From JBIKLM01 sp044375105 (GTDB lineage Bacteria; Planctomycetota; UBA1135; GCA-002686595): 16,214 nucleotides of DNA. The position numbers were made by a program, and so were the translations under genes. Positions 7,144 through 13,125 of the stretch are shown piece by piece. The notes below the pieces were generated by a model that worked only from the letters and a program-made list of their open reading frames with translations, had not been told where the DNA came from and searched no databases. Location: contig JBILNK010000095.1 in assembly GCA_044375105.1 (NCBI GenBank), positions 1 through 16,214 on the forward strand. The letters run 5' to 3'. Every line of letters starts with the position of its first letter. The stretch's first letter is position 1.

Positions 7144-9522
7144 TCACTCCTGCGGAGCGCGCTCGGGAGCGCCGCCCCCGTCGTTCGCGGGCGGCGGCTC
7201 GCGGCGCGGGCCCCCGGGGCCCCCGCCGCGCTCGGGTTTGGGACCTTTTCGGGGCCGCGGCGGCGAATCCGATCCGCCCCGGGCCGGCCCCGAGTCCTCG
7301 CGCCGCGGCCGGTCTTGGCGGCGGTCGGGAGCGAAGCCGCCGCGCAGCTCGTCGTCGCCCTGGCCGCGGCCAGGACCCCGGTCGAAGGCCGCGCCGGGGC
7401 CCGGCGCCCTACGGCCCCTGCCGGCCGGTCCGCGGTCGAAGCGGGGCGGTCCATCGAAACGCCGCGGCCCGGGGCCGCGCTCCGCATCCGGCCGACCGTC
7501 GAAGGGACGCGCTCCCCCGCGGGGACCTTGGTCGCGGGGTCCGCGCTGGTCTCGATCCCAGGGCGGCGGGCCGTCGCTGCGGCGCGGCGGCCGGTCGGGT
7601 CCACCCGCGCCTTGCCAGCCGGGCCCCTGGGGGCCGGGTGCGCGCCGGTCGGGGCGCTGGAAGCCCGGGCCCCGCGCGCCGTAGGGGCGCTCGCCATAGG
7701 GCCGATGGCCGCCGGGACGCTCTCGGAAGGGACGCTCCCCGTAGGGTCGGTCCCCGCCGGGCCGATCCGCGTAGGGCCGATCCGCGTAGGGCCGGTCGCC
7801 GTTGGGCCGGTCGCCGTAGGGCCGATTTCCGTAGGGACGCTCGCCGTACGGCCGGTCGCCGTACGGCCGGTCGCCGTACGGCCGGTCGCCGCGCCCGGGG
7901 CGCTGGTCCTCGGGCCAGGGCCGTTGGCCGCGGCCGCGGCCGCGCTCCGCATCGGGCCCGGGCGCGCCGCTGCCGTAGGGACGTCCCGGGCCGCCGGGGC
8001 GGCCCCGGCGATCGGGCGGCGGCGCGCCCTCCGGCCAGGGCTCGCGGCGCGGGCCGCGGCCGCCCGGGGCGAACCCGCCCGGGCCGCGACGGTCGGGCCG
8101 ACCCCCGTCGGGGCGGCCGCGCGGGCCGTCGTCACGGCGCCCATCGCGACCCTCGAAGCCGCCCTGGTCGCGCTGGCGCGGCCGGGCGAAGGGCTCGGAG
8201 CGGGGGGATTCCGAGCGGGGCGCCTCGTAGGAACGGCCGCGCTCCCCGGGCCCGCCGCGGCGCGCCGGACCCGCGGGATAGGACCTCGGCCCCTGCCGGC
8301 GCTCGCCGCGCAGCGGCTCGTCGCCGCCGTCTTGGCCCTCGACCTCGCCCGGCGCACGGGCGAACAGGCGCTTGACCACCAGGGTTGCGTAGGCGCCGCG
8401 GGGCAGCTCGAAGCGCAGCTTGACCAGGCGCAACCCGGGATGCTCCGGATCGGGTTCCGCCGGCCGCACGCGCAGGTGGCGCGGCACCACCAGCAGGGCG
8501 CGCGGCTCGCCCTTGATCTGGAAGCCCTCGACGCCGTGGATCTCGAATTGGCTCGGCACCAATCCGTGGCGCGCCAAACCGTCGGCCAGGAGCTCGCGCT
8601 GGCGCGGAACCTGCACATCGGCCAGGCGCTCGCCCGGCAGCATGAACGTGGCCCCCGGATCGATGCCCGCCGGCAGGCGCTCCGCGGGGCACACCAGGCG
8701 GCCTTCGTTGCACTCGACCACCAGGCGCTCGGCTTCCGGCAGCCCCTCGCGGAACAGGTCGGCCACGGCCCGGTTCCAGAGGTGCGATTGGAACGCGTAC
8801 AGGTGGATCAGCCGCTCGCGGGTCGAGACGAAGCGGAAGGCGCCGGCGAAATCGCCCGGATGCGCGGCCAGGTGTTCGAACACGGAACGGTGCCGGCCAT
8901 AGCGGCGGGCCTCCTCCGCCAGGCGCGAGAAATCGCCCCAGCCCTGCTCCAGGCGCTGTTTGAAGCGCTCGAGGTGATCCGCGTCGCTCTGCCCGACGTG
9001 GCACAGCAGCGTGCGCAGCGCGCCCTCGATGTCGCCGCGCATCAGGTCCAGGGCGATCCAGCCCTGGCCGTGGCGCAGGTTGCCGAAGCGCTGGTCGTCG
9101 AAGTAGTTCGGCAGGCCGATCGCGCGCACGCCGGTCATGTTGTGGCGCAGGCGCTCGAGGTCGCCGCCCTGCAGGGCGCGCGCGGTGATCTCGAAGGCGT
9201 TGCCCAGGCTGACGGCGGAGCTCAGCGGCTCGGCGGCGAAGCCGATGGCCTCGATCTTGAGACCCTCGCTCTCCACCAGCACGTCGCGCCCGTGGGGCAC
9301 GCTCATGTGCTGGATGGTGATGCCCTGGCGGTCCTTGAGGCCGGCCATGGAGACCTCGCCGATCTCGACGCCGGCCTGCTTGGCCAGGATCTCGGCCGCC
9401 TCCGGGGAGGTCAGCTTGCGTTTCGTCACCCGGTAGACCCGGTGCGGGCCGCGCTCGCCGACCGTGTCCTCGGCGAGCAGCTCGCGCACCCGGAAATCGC
9501 CCACGCGCAGTTTGAGTTTCAT
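7144..9522 (-). CDS. truD: tRNA pseudouridine(13) synthase TruD with a 400-residue Arg/Gly/Pro repeat tail
   Basis: Isomerises uridine to pseudouridine, in bacteria at tRNA-Glu U13 (family knowledge); 792 residues. The catalytic core is residues 1 to about 390: MAGLKDRQGITIQ carries the catalytic Asp64, NYFDDQRFG at 139-147 is the family motif, and LYAFQSHLWNRAV lies further on. A typical TruD ends near 350-400. Here residues 391-792 form a low-complexity tail of Arg, Gly, Pro and Asp, including fourteen RPYG-like pentamers at 546-615. It should be disordered and RNA-sticky. Start: ATG at 9522 overlaps the upstream stop (ATGA), fitting a normal TruD N-terminus (MKLKLRVGDFRVREL); earlier in-frame codons would lie inside the RluA-family gene. 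No good Shine-Dalgarno is seen, so translation may depend on the upstream gene. The core assignment is firm; the tail's function is unknown. Confidence 0.93.
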   Translation of the reverse strand: MKLKLRVGDFRVRELLAEDTVGERGPHRVYRVTKRKLTSPEAAEILAKQAGVEIGEVSMAGLKDRQGITIQHMSVPHGRDVLVESEGLKIEAIGFAAEPLSSAVSLGNAFEITARALQGGDLERLRHNMTGVRAIGLPNYFDDQRFGNLRHGQGWIALDLMRGDIEGALRTLLCHVGQSDADHLERFKQRLEQGWGDFSRLAEEARRYGRHRSVFEHLAAHPGDFAGAFRFVSTRERLIHLYAFQSHLWNRAVADLFREGLPEAERLVVECNEGRLVCPAERLPAGIDPGATFMLPGERLADVQVPRQRELLADGLARHGLVPSQFEIHGVEGFQIKGEPRALLVVPRHLRVRPAEPDPEHPGLRLVKLRFELPRGAYATLVVKRLFARAPGEVEGQDGGDEPLRGERRQGPRSYPAGPARRGGPGERGRSYEAPRSESPRSEPFARPRQRDQGGFEGRDGRRDDGPRGRPDGGRPDRRGPGGFAPGGRGPRREPWPEGAPPPDRRGRPGGPGRPYGSGAPGPDAERGRGRGQRPWPEDQRPGRGDRPYGDRPYGDRPYGERPYGNRPYGDRPNGDRPYADRPYADRPGGDRPYGERPFRERPGGHRPYGERPYGARGPGFQRPDRRAPGPQGPGWQGAGGPDRPPRRSDGPPPWDRDQRGPRDQGPRGGARPFDGRPDAERGPGPRRFDGPPRFDRGPAGRGRRAPGPGAAFDRGPGRGQGDDELRGGFAPDRRQDRPRREDSGPARGGSDSPPRPRKGPKPERGGGPGGPRREPPPANDGGGAPERAPQE
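7678..7887 (-). repeat. Fourteen tandem 15-bp coding repeats (DRPYG-type) in the truD tail
   Basis: Exactly 210 bp in frame encode 14 pentamers of the form D/E/N/H-R-P-Y-G, TruD residues 546-615. The first three (DRPYG) are also identical at the DNA level (unit on the plus strand GGTCGCCGTACGGCC), which suggests recent expansion. Later ones vary, for example ERPFR, DRPGG and DRPYA. Tyr is present in most units, giving regularly spaced aromatic and arginine residues. The length is likely to vary between strains. Confidence 0.9.
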
Positions 9523-10634
9523 CGTCTCGGCGGGCGCACCTTGGCCAGCTGTTTGAGGGTGGTGGTGAAGTCCTTGGGCAGCTCGGAGCGCACGACCAGG
9601 CGGCGCGGCTCGGGCGAGCCATCGGCCGGATCGGGGAAATCGAGCTCGTAGGCGTGCAGGGAGAGGCGCTCGAGCAGGGGCCGCTCCAGGCGGCCCGGCT
9701 TGGCCCGGTAGCCGCGCTTGATATCGCTCAGGCGCAAAGCCTCCTGGCGGCCGTAGAAGCGATCGACCGCCAAGGGGAAACCGCGCGCCTGGCAGTGCAC
9801 GCGGATCTGGTGCGTGCGGCCGCTCTCGGGGTGGCAGCGCAGCAGGGTGTAGCCGCGGAAGCGCTCTTGGACCGCGATCGCCGTGCGCGAAGGCTTGCCG
9901 GAGGGATCGATGCGCATGCGCCCGGACTTGCGCGGATCCGGGCCGATCGGCAGATCGATCCACTCGAGCTCGCCCTCCTGGAGCTCGGGTTCGCCTTCGA
10001 CCAAAGCCAGGTAGGTCTTCTTGACCCGGCCGTGCTCGAAGGCCGTGCGCAGCACGCGCTCGGCCTCCAGGTCCTTGGCGATCAGCAGGGCCCCGGAGGT
10101 CTCCTTGTCCAGGCGGTGCACGATGCGCGGCCGAAATCGCAGCCGCGGGCGGCCGTCTTCGCCGGCCTCCTCCGAGGGGCCCTCCAAATCCGGGTCCGCG
10201 TCGGGCCCGTCCTCGGAGCGCGACAGCGCCATGGCCAGCATGGCCCCGGCCATCGAGCCGGCGCTGCGCAGCCAGCGCTCCGGCTCGACGGCCACGCCGG
10301 AGGGCTTGTCCACCACCAGGACGCGCGCATCTTCGTAGAGCACCGGCACCTCGATCTCGGGCGCCTCCAGCAGCGGCCGATCGAGCAACTCCGGGTCGAT
10401 CTCGACCACCAGGACCTGGTTGGCGGCCAGGCGCACCGAGGGCTGCACGCGCTCGCCGTCGACCAGCACCCGGCCGGCGCGGATCTGCTGACGCAGGGCG
10501 CCCTTGTTGATCTGCGGATAGATCAACGCCAGGTACTCGTCGAGCTCGAGGCCCGCATGGCGCTCGGGCACCGTCAGGTACTCGGGATCCTCGAAGGATG
10601 CGGAGCCGTGGGCTCCGACGAACTCGATCGACAC
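9519..10634 (-). CDS. RluA/RluD-family pseudouridine synthase with S4 domain
   Basis: RNA pseudouridine synthase of the RluA family, probably acting on rRNA or tRNA; 371 residues, slightly long for RluD. Seen: an S4-like RNA-binding region at about 28-80 (LDEYLALIYPQINKGALRQQIRAG), VDKPSG at 108-113, the catalytic motif IVHRLDKETSG with Asp176, and GRTHQIR at 272-278. Between VDKPSG and HRLD lies an extra acidic, probably disordered insert at about 139-162 (SRSEDGPDADP onwards). The start is taken as GTG at 10634. No Shine-Dalgarno precedes it, and a GTG at codon 22, just before the S4 domain, is an alternative. Its stop overlaps the truD ATG by 4 bases, and it follows hpt after 141 bases. 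The exact target uridine (RluC, RluD or other) cannot be told, so I give no symbol. Confidence 0.9.
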   Translation of the reverse strand: MSIEFVGAHGSASFEDPEYLTVPERHAGLELDEYLALIYPQINKGALRQQIRAGRVLVDGERVQPSVRLAANQVLVVEIDPELLDRPLLEAPEIEVPVLYEDARVLVVDKPSGVAVEPERWLRSAGSMAGAMLAMALSRSEDGPDADPDLEGPSEEAGEDGRPRLRFRPRIVHRLDKETSGALLIAKDLEAERVLRTAFEHGRVKKTYLALVEGEPELQEGELEWIDLPIGPDPRKSGRMRIDPSGKPSRTAIAVQERFRGYTLLRCHPESGRTHQIRVHCQARGFPLAVDRFYGRQEALRLSDIKRGYRAKPGRLERPLLERLSLHAYELDFPDPADGSPEPRRLVVRSELPKDFTTTLKQLAKVRPPRR

Positions 10635-10744
10635 GGGGATGGGCGGCGGCGCCGCGCGCAGAGGGGGTCTAGGGATGGAAGGGGCTCCGATCCGGGCCGG
10701 GCCCCGCTGGGGCGGCTGCGGCGGGCCGGCTGCGGGGCACCGAC

Positions 10745-10774
10745 GGCCCCGGAGGTTTTGGGAGCTGCGGGGCC
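10745..10774 (-). terminator. GC hairpin directly behind the hpt stop
   Basis: GGCCCC (10745-10750) and GGGGCC (10769-10774) form a 6-bp stem with an 18-base loop, one base beyond the hpt stop codon at 10776-10778. It has no T run on the minus strand. Further GC hairpins fill the gap to the next gene, for example GCCCC/GGGGC at 10701-10713. It could end or attenuate transcription between hpt and the pseudouridine synthase gene. Confidence 0.25.
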
Positions 10775-10775
10775 C

Positions 10776-11384
10776 TCAGGCCTGCGCGCGATGGCTGGCC
10801 GCGGCTTGGGCGCGGGCGAACACCTCGGGCCGCAGCTCGCCGACGTAGGGCAGGTTGCGATAGCGGCCCGCGAAATCGAGGCCGTAGCCGACCACGAACA
10901 GGTCCTCGACCTCGAAGCAGCGGAAGTCGGCCTGCAGGTCGACCCGCCGACGAGCGGGCTTGTCCAAGAAGGCACAGGTGCGCACCTCGATCGCGCCGCG
11001 GGCCAGCAGCTCGAGGCTGAGCGCCTGCAGGGTGCGGCCGGTGTCGAGGATGTCGTCCACGAGCAGCAAGCGGCGGCCCTGGATCTCCGCTTGGCTCGGG
11101 AACAGATCGAGCTGCAAGGGCCCCGAGGTGGTTCCGTCCCGATAGCTCGAGGCTGCCACGAAGGCCAGCTCGACGGGCCCGTCCAAGCGGCGCAGGAGAT
11201 CCGCTGCAAAAACGCAGGCGCCCTTCAGGACGGCCACCAGGGTGAACCCAGGCACCTCCTCGGCTCGCTGCGTCGCCTGGCTGGCTCCGGGAGCCAGGGC
11301 CCGCTGGATCTCGCCGGCCACCCGCTCGAGGGCCGCGGCGATGTGCTCTTCGGAATAGAGCACGCGCTGGATGTCGGGATGCAC
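10776..11384 (-). CDS. hpt: Hypoxanthine phosphoribosyltransferase
   Basis: Purine salvage enzyme joining hypoxanthine (or guanine) and PRPP to give IMP (or GMP) in the cytoplasm; 202 residues from the chosen start. Seen: VLKGACVFAADLLRRL, SSYRDGT at 79-85, the PRPP-binding loop VDDILDTG at 109-116, KPARRRVD, and the family ending VGYGLDFAGRYRNLPYVGEL, in which YGLD begins at 167. The start is GTG at 11384 (MHPDIQRVLYSEEHI), where HPRT-like sequence begins. The frame stays open 53 codons upstream but only with Pro/Ala-rich filler. No Shine-Dalgarno is visible, so the start is less sure than the identity. It is first in the minus-strand group with the RluA-family gene and truD, though the 141-base gap may mean a separate transcript. 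Confidence 0.94.
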   Translation of the reverse strand: MHPDIQRVLYSEEHIAAALERVAGEIQRALAPGASQATQRAEEVPGFTLVAVLKGACVFAADLLRRLDGPVELAFVAASSYRDGTTSGPLQLDLFPSQAEIQGRRLLLVDDILDTGRTLQALSLELLARGAIEVRTCAFLDKPARRRVDLQADFRCFEVEDLFVVGYGLDFAGRYRNLPYVGELRPEVFARAQAAASHRAQA

Positions 11385-11581
11385 GGGGAGGCGGGGTTGG
11401 GGAGCACGGTCAGCACGGCCGGGCCATCCCGGAGCGCGGGAGACCGGGCTCGGCGCAGGCGTTCGTGGGGGCACGCTGGAGCCGGTCCGACCGGGGCCAG
11501 GCGCGGCGGGAACAAGGCGCGGTACGGCGTCTGGAGGGACCAACGCGCGCCGCTCGGCATGGCCGGCGGAGCAGCCGGGTC

Positions 11582-11588
11582 AAGGAGG
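11582..11588 (+). promoter_or_regulatory. Consensus Shine-Dalgarno AAGGAGG
   Basis: AAGGAGG is followed after 8 bases by TTG (11597), which opens the 90-codon frame listed below. It is the best plus-strand ribosome-binding sequence I noticed in the window, where most genes have weak or no Shine-Dalgarno. It may be chance, because the frame behind it is unconvincing. Confidence 0.35.
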
Positions 11589-11596
11589 TTGCCTGA

Positions 11597-11869
11597 TTGT
11601 CAGAAGAGCGACGGCTTTGGACCGCCTGTGGGGAGAGTACCTTCCGGGTCGCATCCCCCCCAGGGGGCCGTCAGGAATTTTGGCTGCCCGCCGGGCAGCG
11701 CCCCTCAGCACGGGGGGCGCCACGGCCCTTGGTCCGGCTTGCGTGGGCCGATGTCGCCGGGATCTCCAGGACGCGGCTGCGGCCTGACCCGCAGGCCTTG
11801 GCGCCCCGTCGCTGCCGCCTGTGCGGGGACCGAGCTCCCGTGCACGGCAGGGTCGCAACAGATTCTTGA
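11597..11869 (+). CDS. Doubtful small ORF, 90 residues, with CxxC motif
   Basis: I do not recognise this product. In its favour are the AAGGAGG eight bases before the TTG start, a polar N-terminus (MSEERRLWTACGEST) and a CRLCGD motif near the C-terminus that could bind metal with Cys10. Against it, roughly the first 30 codons lack the strong G/C third-position bias of the confident genes, and the middle is Arg/Pro/Ala-rich. A related DNA element at 11945-12012 has a TAG in the matching frame, so the pair could be an intact and a broken copy, or not coding at all. It lies divergent from hpt, about 210 bases away. Confidence 0.22.
   Translation: MSEERRLWTACGESTFRVASPPGGRQEFWLPAGQRPSARGAPRPLVRLAWADVAGISRTRLRPDPQALAPRRCRLCGDRAPVHGRVATDS
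11609..11680. repeat. Copy A of a roughly 70-bp dispersed element
   Basis: It shares an ordered set of short blocks with copy B at 11945-12012: CGA-GGC, CCGC, TGGGGAG, ACC, a C-run then GGGGGCCG, and AGGAATT. Copy A has about 11 extra bases before the C-run. It overlaps the doubtful small frame. Confidence 0.4.
11683..11699. repeat. Short perfect hairpin
   Basis: GCTGCCC, loop GCC, GGGCAGC. A TTTT lies just before it on the plus strand rather than after it, so it is not an intrinsic terminator in either direction. It sits immediately right of element copy A. Confidence 0.4.
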
Positions 11870-11944
11870 ACGACCTGCTGGCGACCGATCGGGGTGCGGC
11901 CCGCGCGGCTGCCTTGCCAACTCGGCTGGTTTGGCCTCGCGCAC

Positions 11945-12012
11945 CGATGGCCATAGAAGGTCCGCTATGGGGAGGGCACCGCCCCCGGGGGCCGGGGTCT
12001 CAACCAGGAATT
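11945..12012. repeat. Copy B of a roughly 70-bp dispersed element
   Basis: It contains the same blocks in the same order as copy A, 336 bp to its right. In the frame equivalent to the small ORF of copy A it has a TAG codon. It is followed by an AT-rich patch (ATTATCTATTGAAAA) unusual for this region. Confidence 0.4.
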
Positions 12013-12161
12013 ATCTATTGAAAAGGGATCGGACTCCTGCCACGCTCAGGCCGGCGAAAGTGGAGATTCGATCCGCGATGGAGAGTGCGGATCCTCTGCC
12101 CAGTCTGCTTCGCACCGTTTTCGTCACCCCGCGCCGGTTCTCCTGCTCGGCCTGGTAGCCC

Positions 12162-12329
12162 ACCGTGCACCGAGCAGCTCGCGAGACCGCCCAGAGTGCG
12201 GGCCCCGCCGCAAAGACCGCGAACTTGGCTCATGAATTCCCGAGCCGGGGGAACGCGTCCTCGCCCCATCGCGCGGCTGTGGCGCACCCGCCTGCTGGAC
12301 CCGGTCAGCGCAAGCCCCCGGTGCACGGT
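12162..12329. repeat. Long imperfect inverted repeat, candidate rod-like structured RNA
   Basis: The outer arms 12162-12189 and 12302-12329 pair at about 23 of 28 positions, including an uninterrupted 11-bp block (ACCGTGCACCG with CGGTGCACGGT). Pairing continues inwards in register: CCAG (12191-12194) with CTGG (12295-12298), GCGGG (12198-12202) with CCCGC (12287-12291), GCCGC (12207-12211) with GCGGC (12273-12277), CGCG with CGCG, then CTTGGCTC (12224-12231) with GAGCCGGG (12242-12249) around a 10-base loop. The result is a 168-base rod with a lopsided internal bubble. It ends 104 bases before the gene at 12434. Strand unknown; high GC makes some pairing cheap. Confidence 0.45.
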
Positions 12330-12433
12330 AGCAGAGCCCAACCGCACGCCCTTCGGCGTCAGCACGAACCGCTTCGGCGGACCCACACAGACCGATCCGC
12401 GCAGCCGCTCCCGACGGCTGTACACCGCCACCT

Positions 12434-12904
12434 ATGTCCCCGTTCGACCCGTACTCCTCTCCCATGCGCCACAAGCCCGAGCCGCGCTCGATGCCAGAGG
12501 GCACTCCGCCGCCCAAACCGCGGGCAGGCCGCCGCGGCCGGCGCAGCGATGCCGAACTGCTGGCCGATCTCGAAGCCCAGCTGGCCGAAGAAAAAACCCG
12601 GCTCGAGCAAGAGCAGGAAGAGCTGCGCAAGCGCACGGAGATCAATCCGGCGGTCAAAAAGATCCCCTCCCTGGCGAAGCAGCTGCTCGGCTACGCCCAA
12701 TTCGCCATGGACAACGGGAGGCTCGACCTCTCCAACATGGTGGCCATGTTCCTGGCGGGGCTGCAGCGCATCCACGACACCGAGACCCAGGCCGCACAGG
12801 CCGCCCTGGACGAATTGGAAGGCCGCTCCGACGAGGCGGCGGAGGCGGACGCCGAGGGTCAGGAGCCCCTGGATGACGAGTACCGGCGCGAGCGCTGGCG
12901 CTGA
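12434..12904 (+). CDS. Conserved-looking coiled-coil protein of unknown function
   Basis: I do not recognise the family. The product is 156 residues and cytosolic, with no signal peptide or membrane segment. Residues 1-37 are Pro- and Arg-rich (AGRRGRRS) and probably disordered. Residues 38-68 are a charged coiled coil rich in Glu, Leu and Ala (AELLADLEAQLAEEKTRLEQ). Residues 70-127 form the most ordered-looking part (INPAVKKIPSLAKQLLGYAQFAMDNGRLDLSNMVAMFLAGLQRI), probably helical, and 128-150 are an acidic tail. Codons are strongly G/C-ending, which supports real coding. The ATG at 12434 has no clear Shine-Dalgarno; the ATG at 12464 (Met11) is equally possible. It converges with the membrane-protein gene. 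The basic start, coiled coil and acidic end would suit an adaptor or nucleic-acid-associated protein, but this is a guess. Confidence 0.75.
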   Translation: MSPFDPYSSPMRHKPEPRSMPEGTPPPKPRAGRRGRRSDAELLADLEAQLAEEKTRLEQEQEELRKRTEINPAVKKIPSLAKQLLGYAQFAMDNGRLDLSNMVAMFLAGLQRIHDTETQAAQAALDELEGRSDEAAEADAEGQEPLDDEYRRERWR

Positions 12905-12969
12905 GCTGGGCCTAGGGCTCCGCCCACACGACTCCGCTCGGAAGCGTCTCAGCCGGCCGGTCTGAACAG

Positions 12970-13002
12970 GGCGCGCCGGCGCAAACGAATCGACGGCGCG
13001 CC
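12970..13002 (+). terminator. 9-bp-stem hairpin after the coiled-coil gene
   Basis: GGCGCGCCG (12970-12978) and CGGCGCGCC (12994-13002) form a perfect 9-bp stem with a 15-base loop, 66 bases beyond the stop codon at 12902-12904. No T run follows. It sits in the 221-bp convergent gap and could end transcription from either side. Confidence 0.33.
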
Positions 13003-13101
13003 GCTGGCGTCCTGCGCGCCGCGCCGATGGCGGCCAGCGCGGCCGCTCGAGCGCGGCCCGCGGCCAGGCGCTCGCGCTCGACCGACGGCCACAGCGCAGC
13101 C

Positions 13102-13125
13102 CAGGCCTCCTCGATTCGAGGCCTG
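13102..13125 (-). terminator. Hairpin abutting the membrane-protein stop codon
   Basis: CAGGCCTC (13102-13109), 8-base loop, GAGGCCTG (13118-13125): a perfect 8-bp stem touching the TGA at 13126-13128. The loop region holds a second small palindrome (CTCGATTCGAG). It has no T run on the minus strand. Its position in a convergent intergenic gap favours a transcript-end role. Confidence 0.42.

Larger units (their letters stand above)
11385..12433. other. About 1 kb without a confident gene
   Basis: No frame here carries a recognisable domain, and third-position base use is mixed rather than G/C-rich. The stretch contains a possible short frame with an excellent Shine-Dalgarno (11582-11869), two related copies of a roughly 70-bp element (11609-11680 and 11945-12012), a short hairpin (11683-11699), and a long imperfect inverted repeat (12162-12329). 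Promoters of hpt and of the gene at 12434 should lie here, but I could not place either with confidence. Confidence 0.55.

Noticed and set aside
6874..9651. 925-codon open frame on the plus strand across truD
   Set aside because: It is a shadow of the truD tail and core. Its repeated VGP/VRPVAV pattern is the reverse reading of the DRPYG repeats.
11385..11543. Longer N-terminus for hpt (53 extra residues)
   Set aside because: The extension is Pro/Ala/Arg filler unlike HPRT, and the family sequence begins at the GTG at 11384.
12061..12085. T-loop-like GATTCGATCC, possible tRNA
   Set aside because: The flanking bases do not form a T stem, and no acceptor, D or anticodon arm can be fitted around it.
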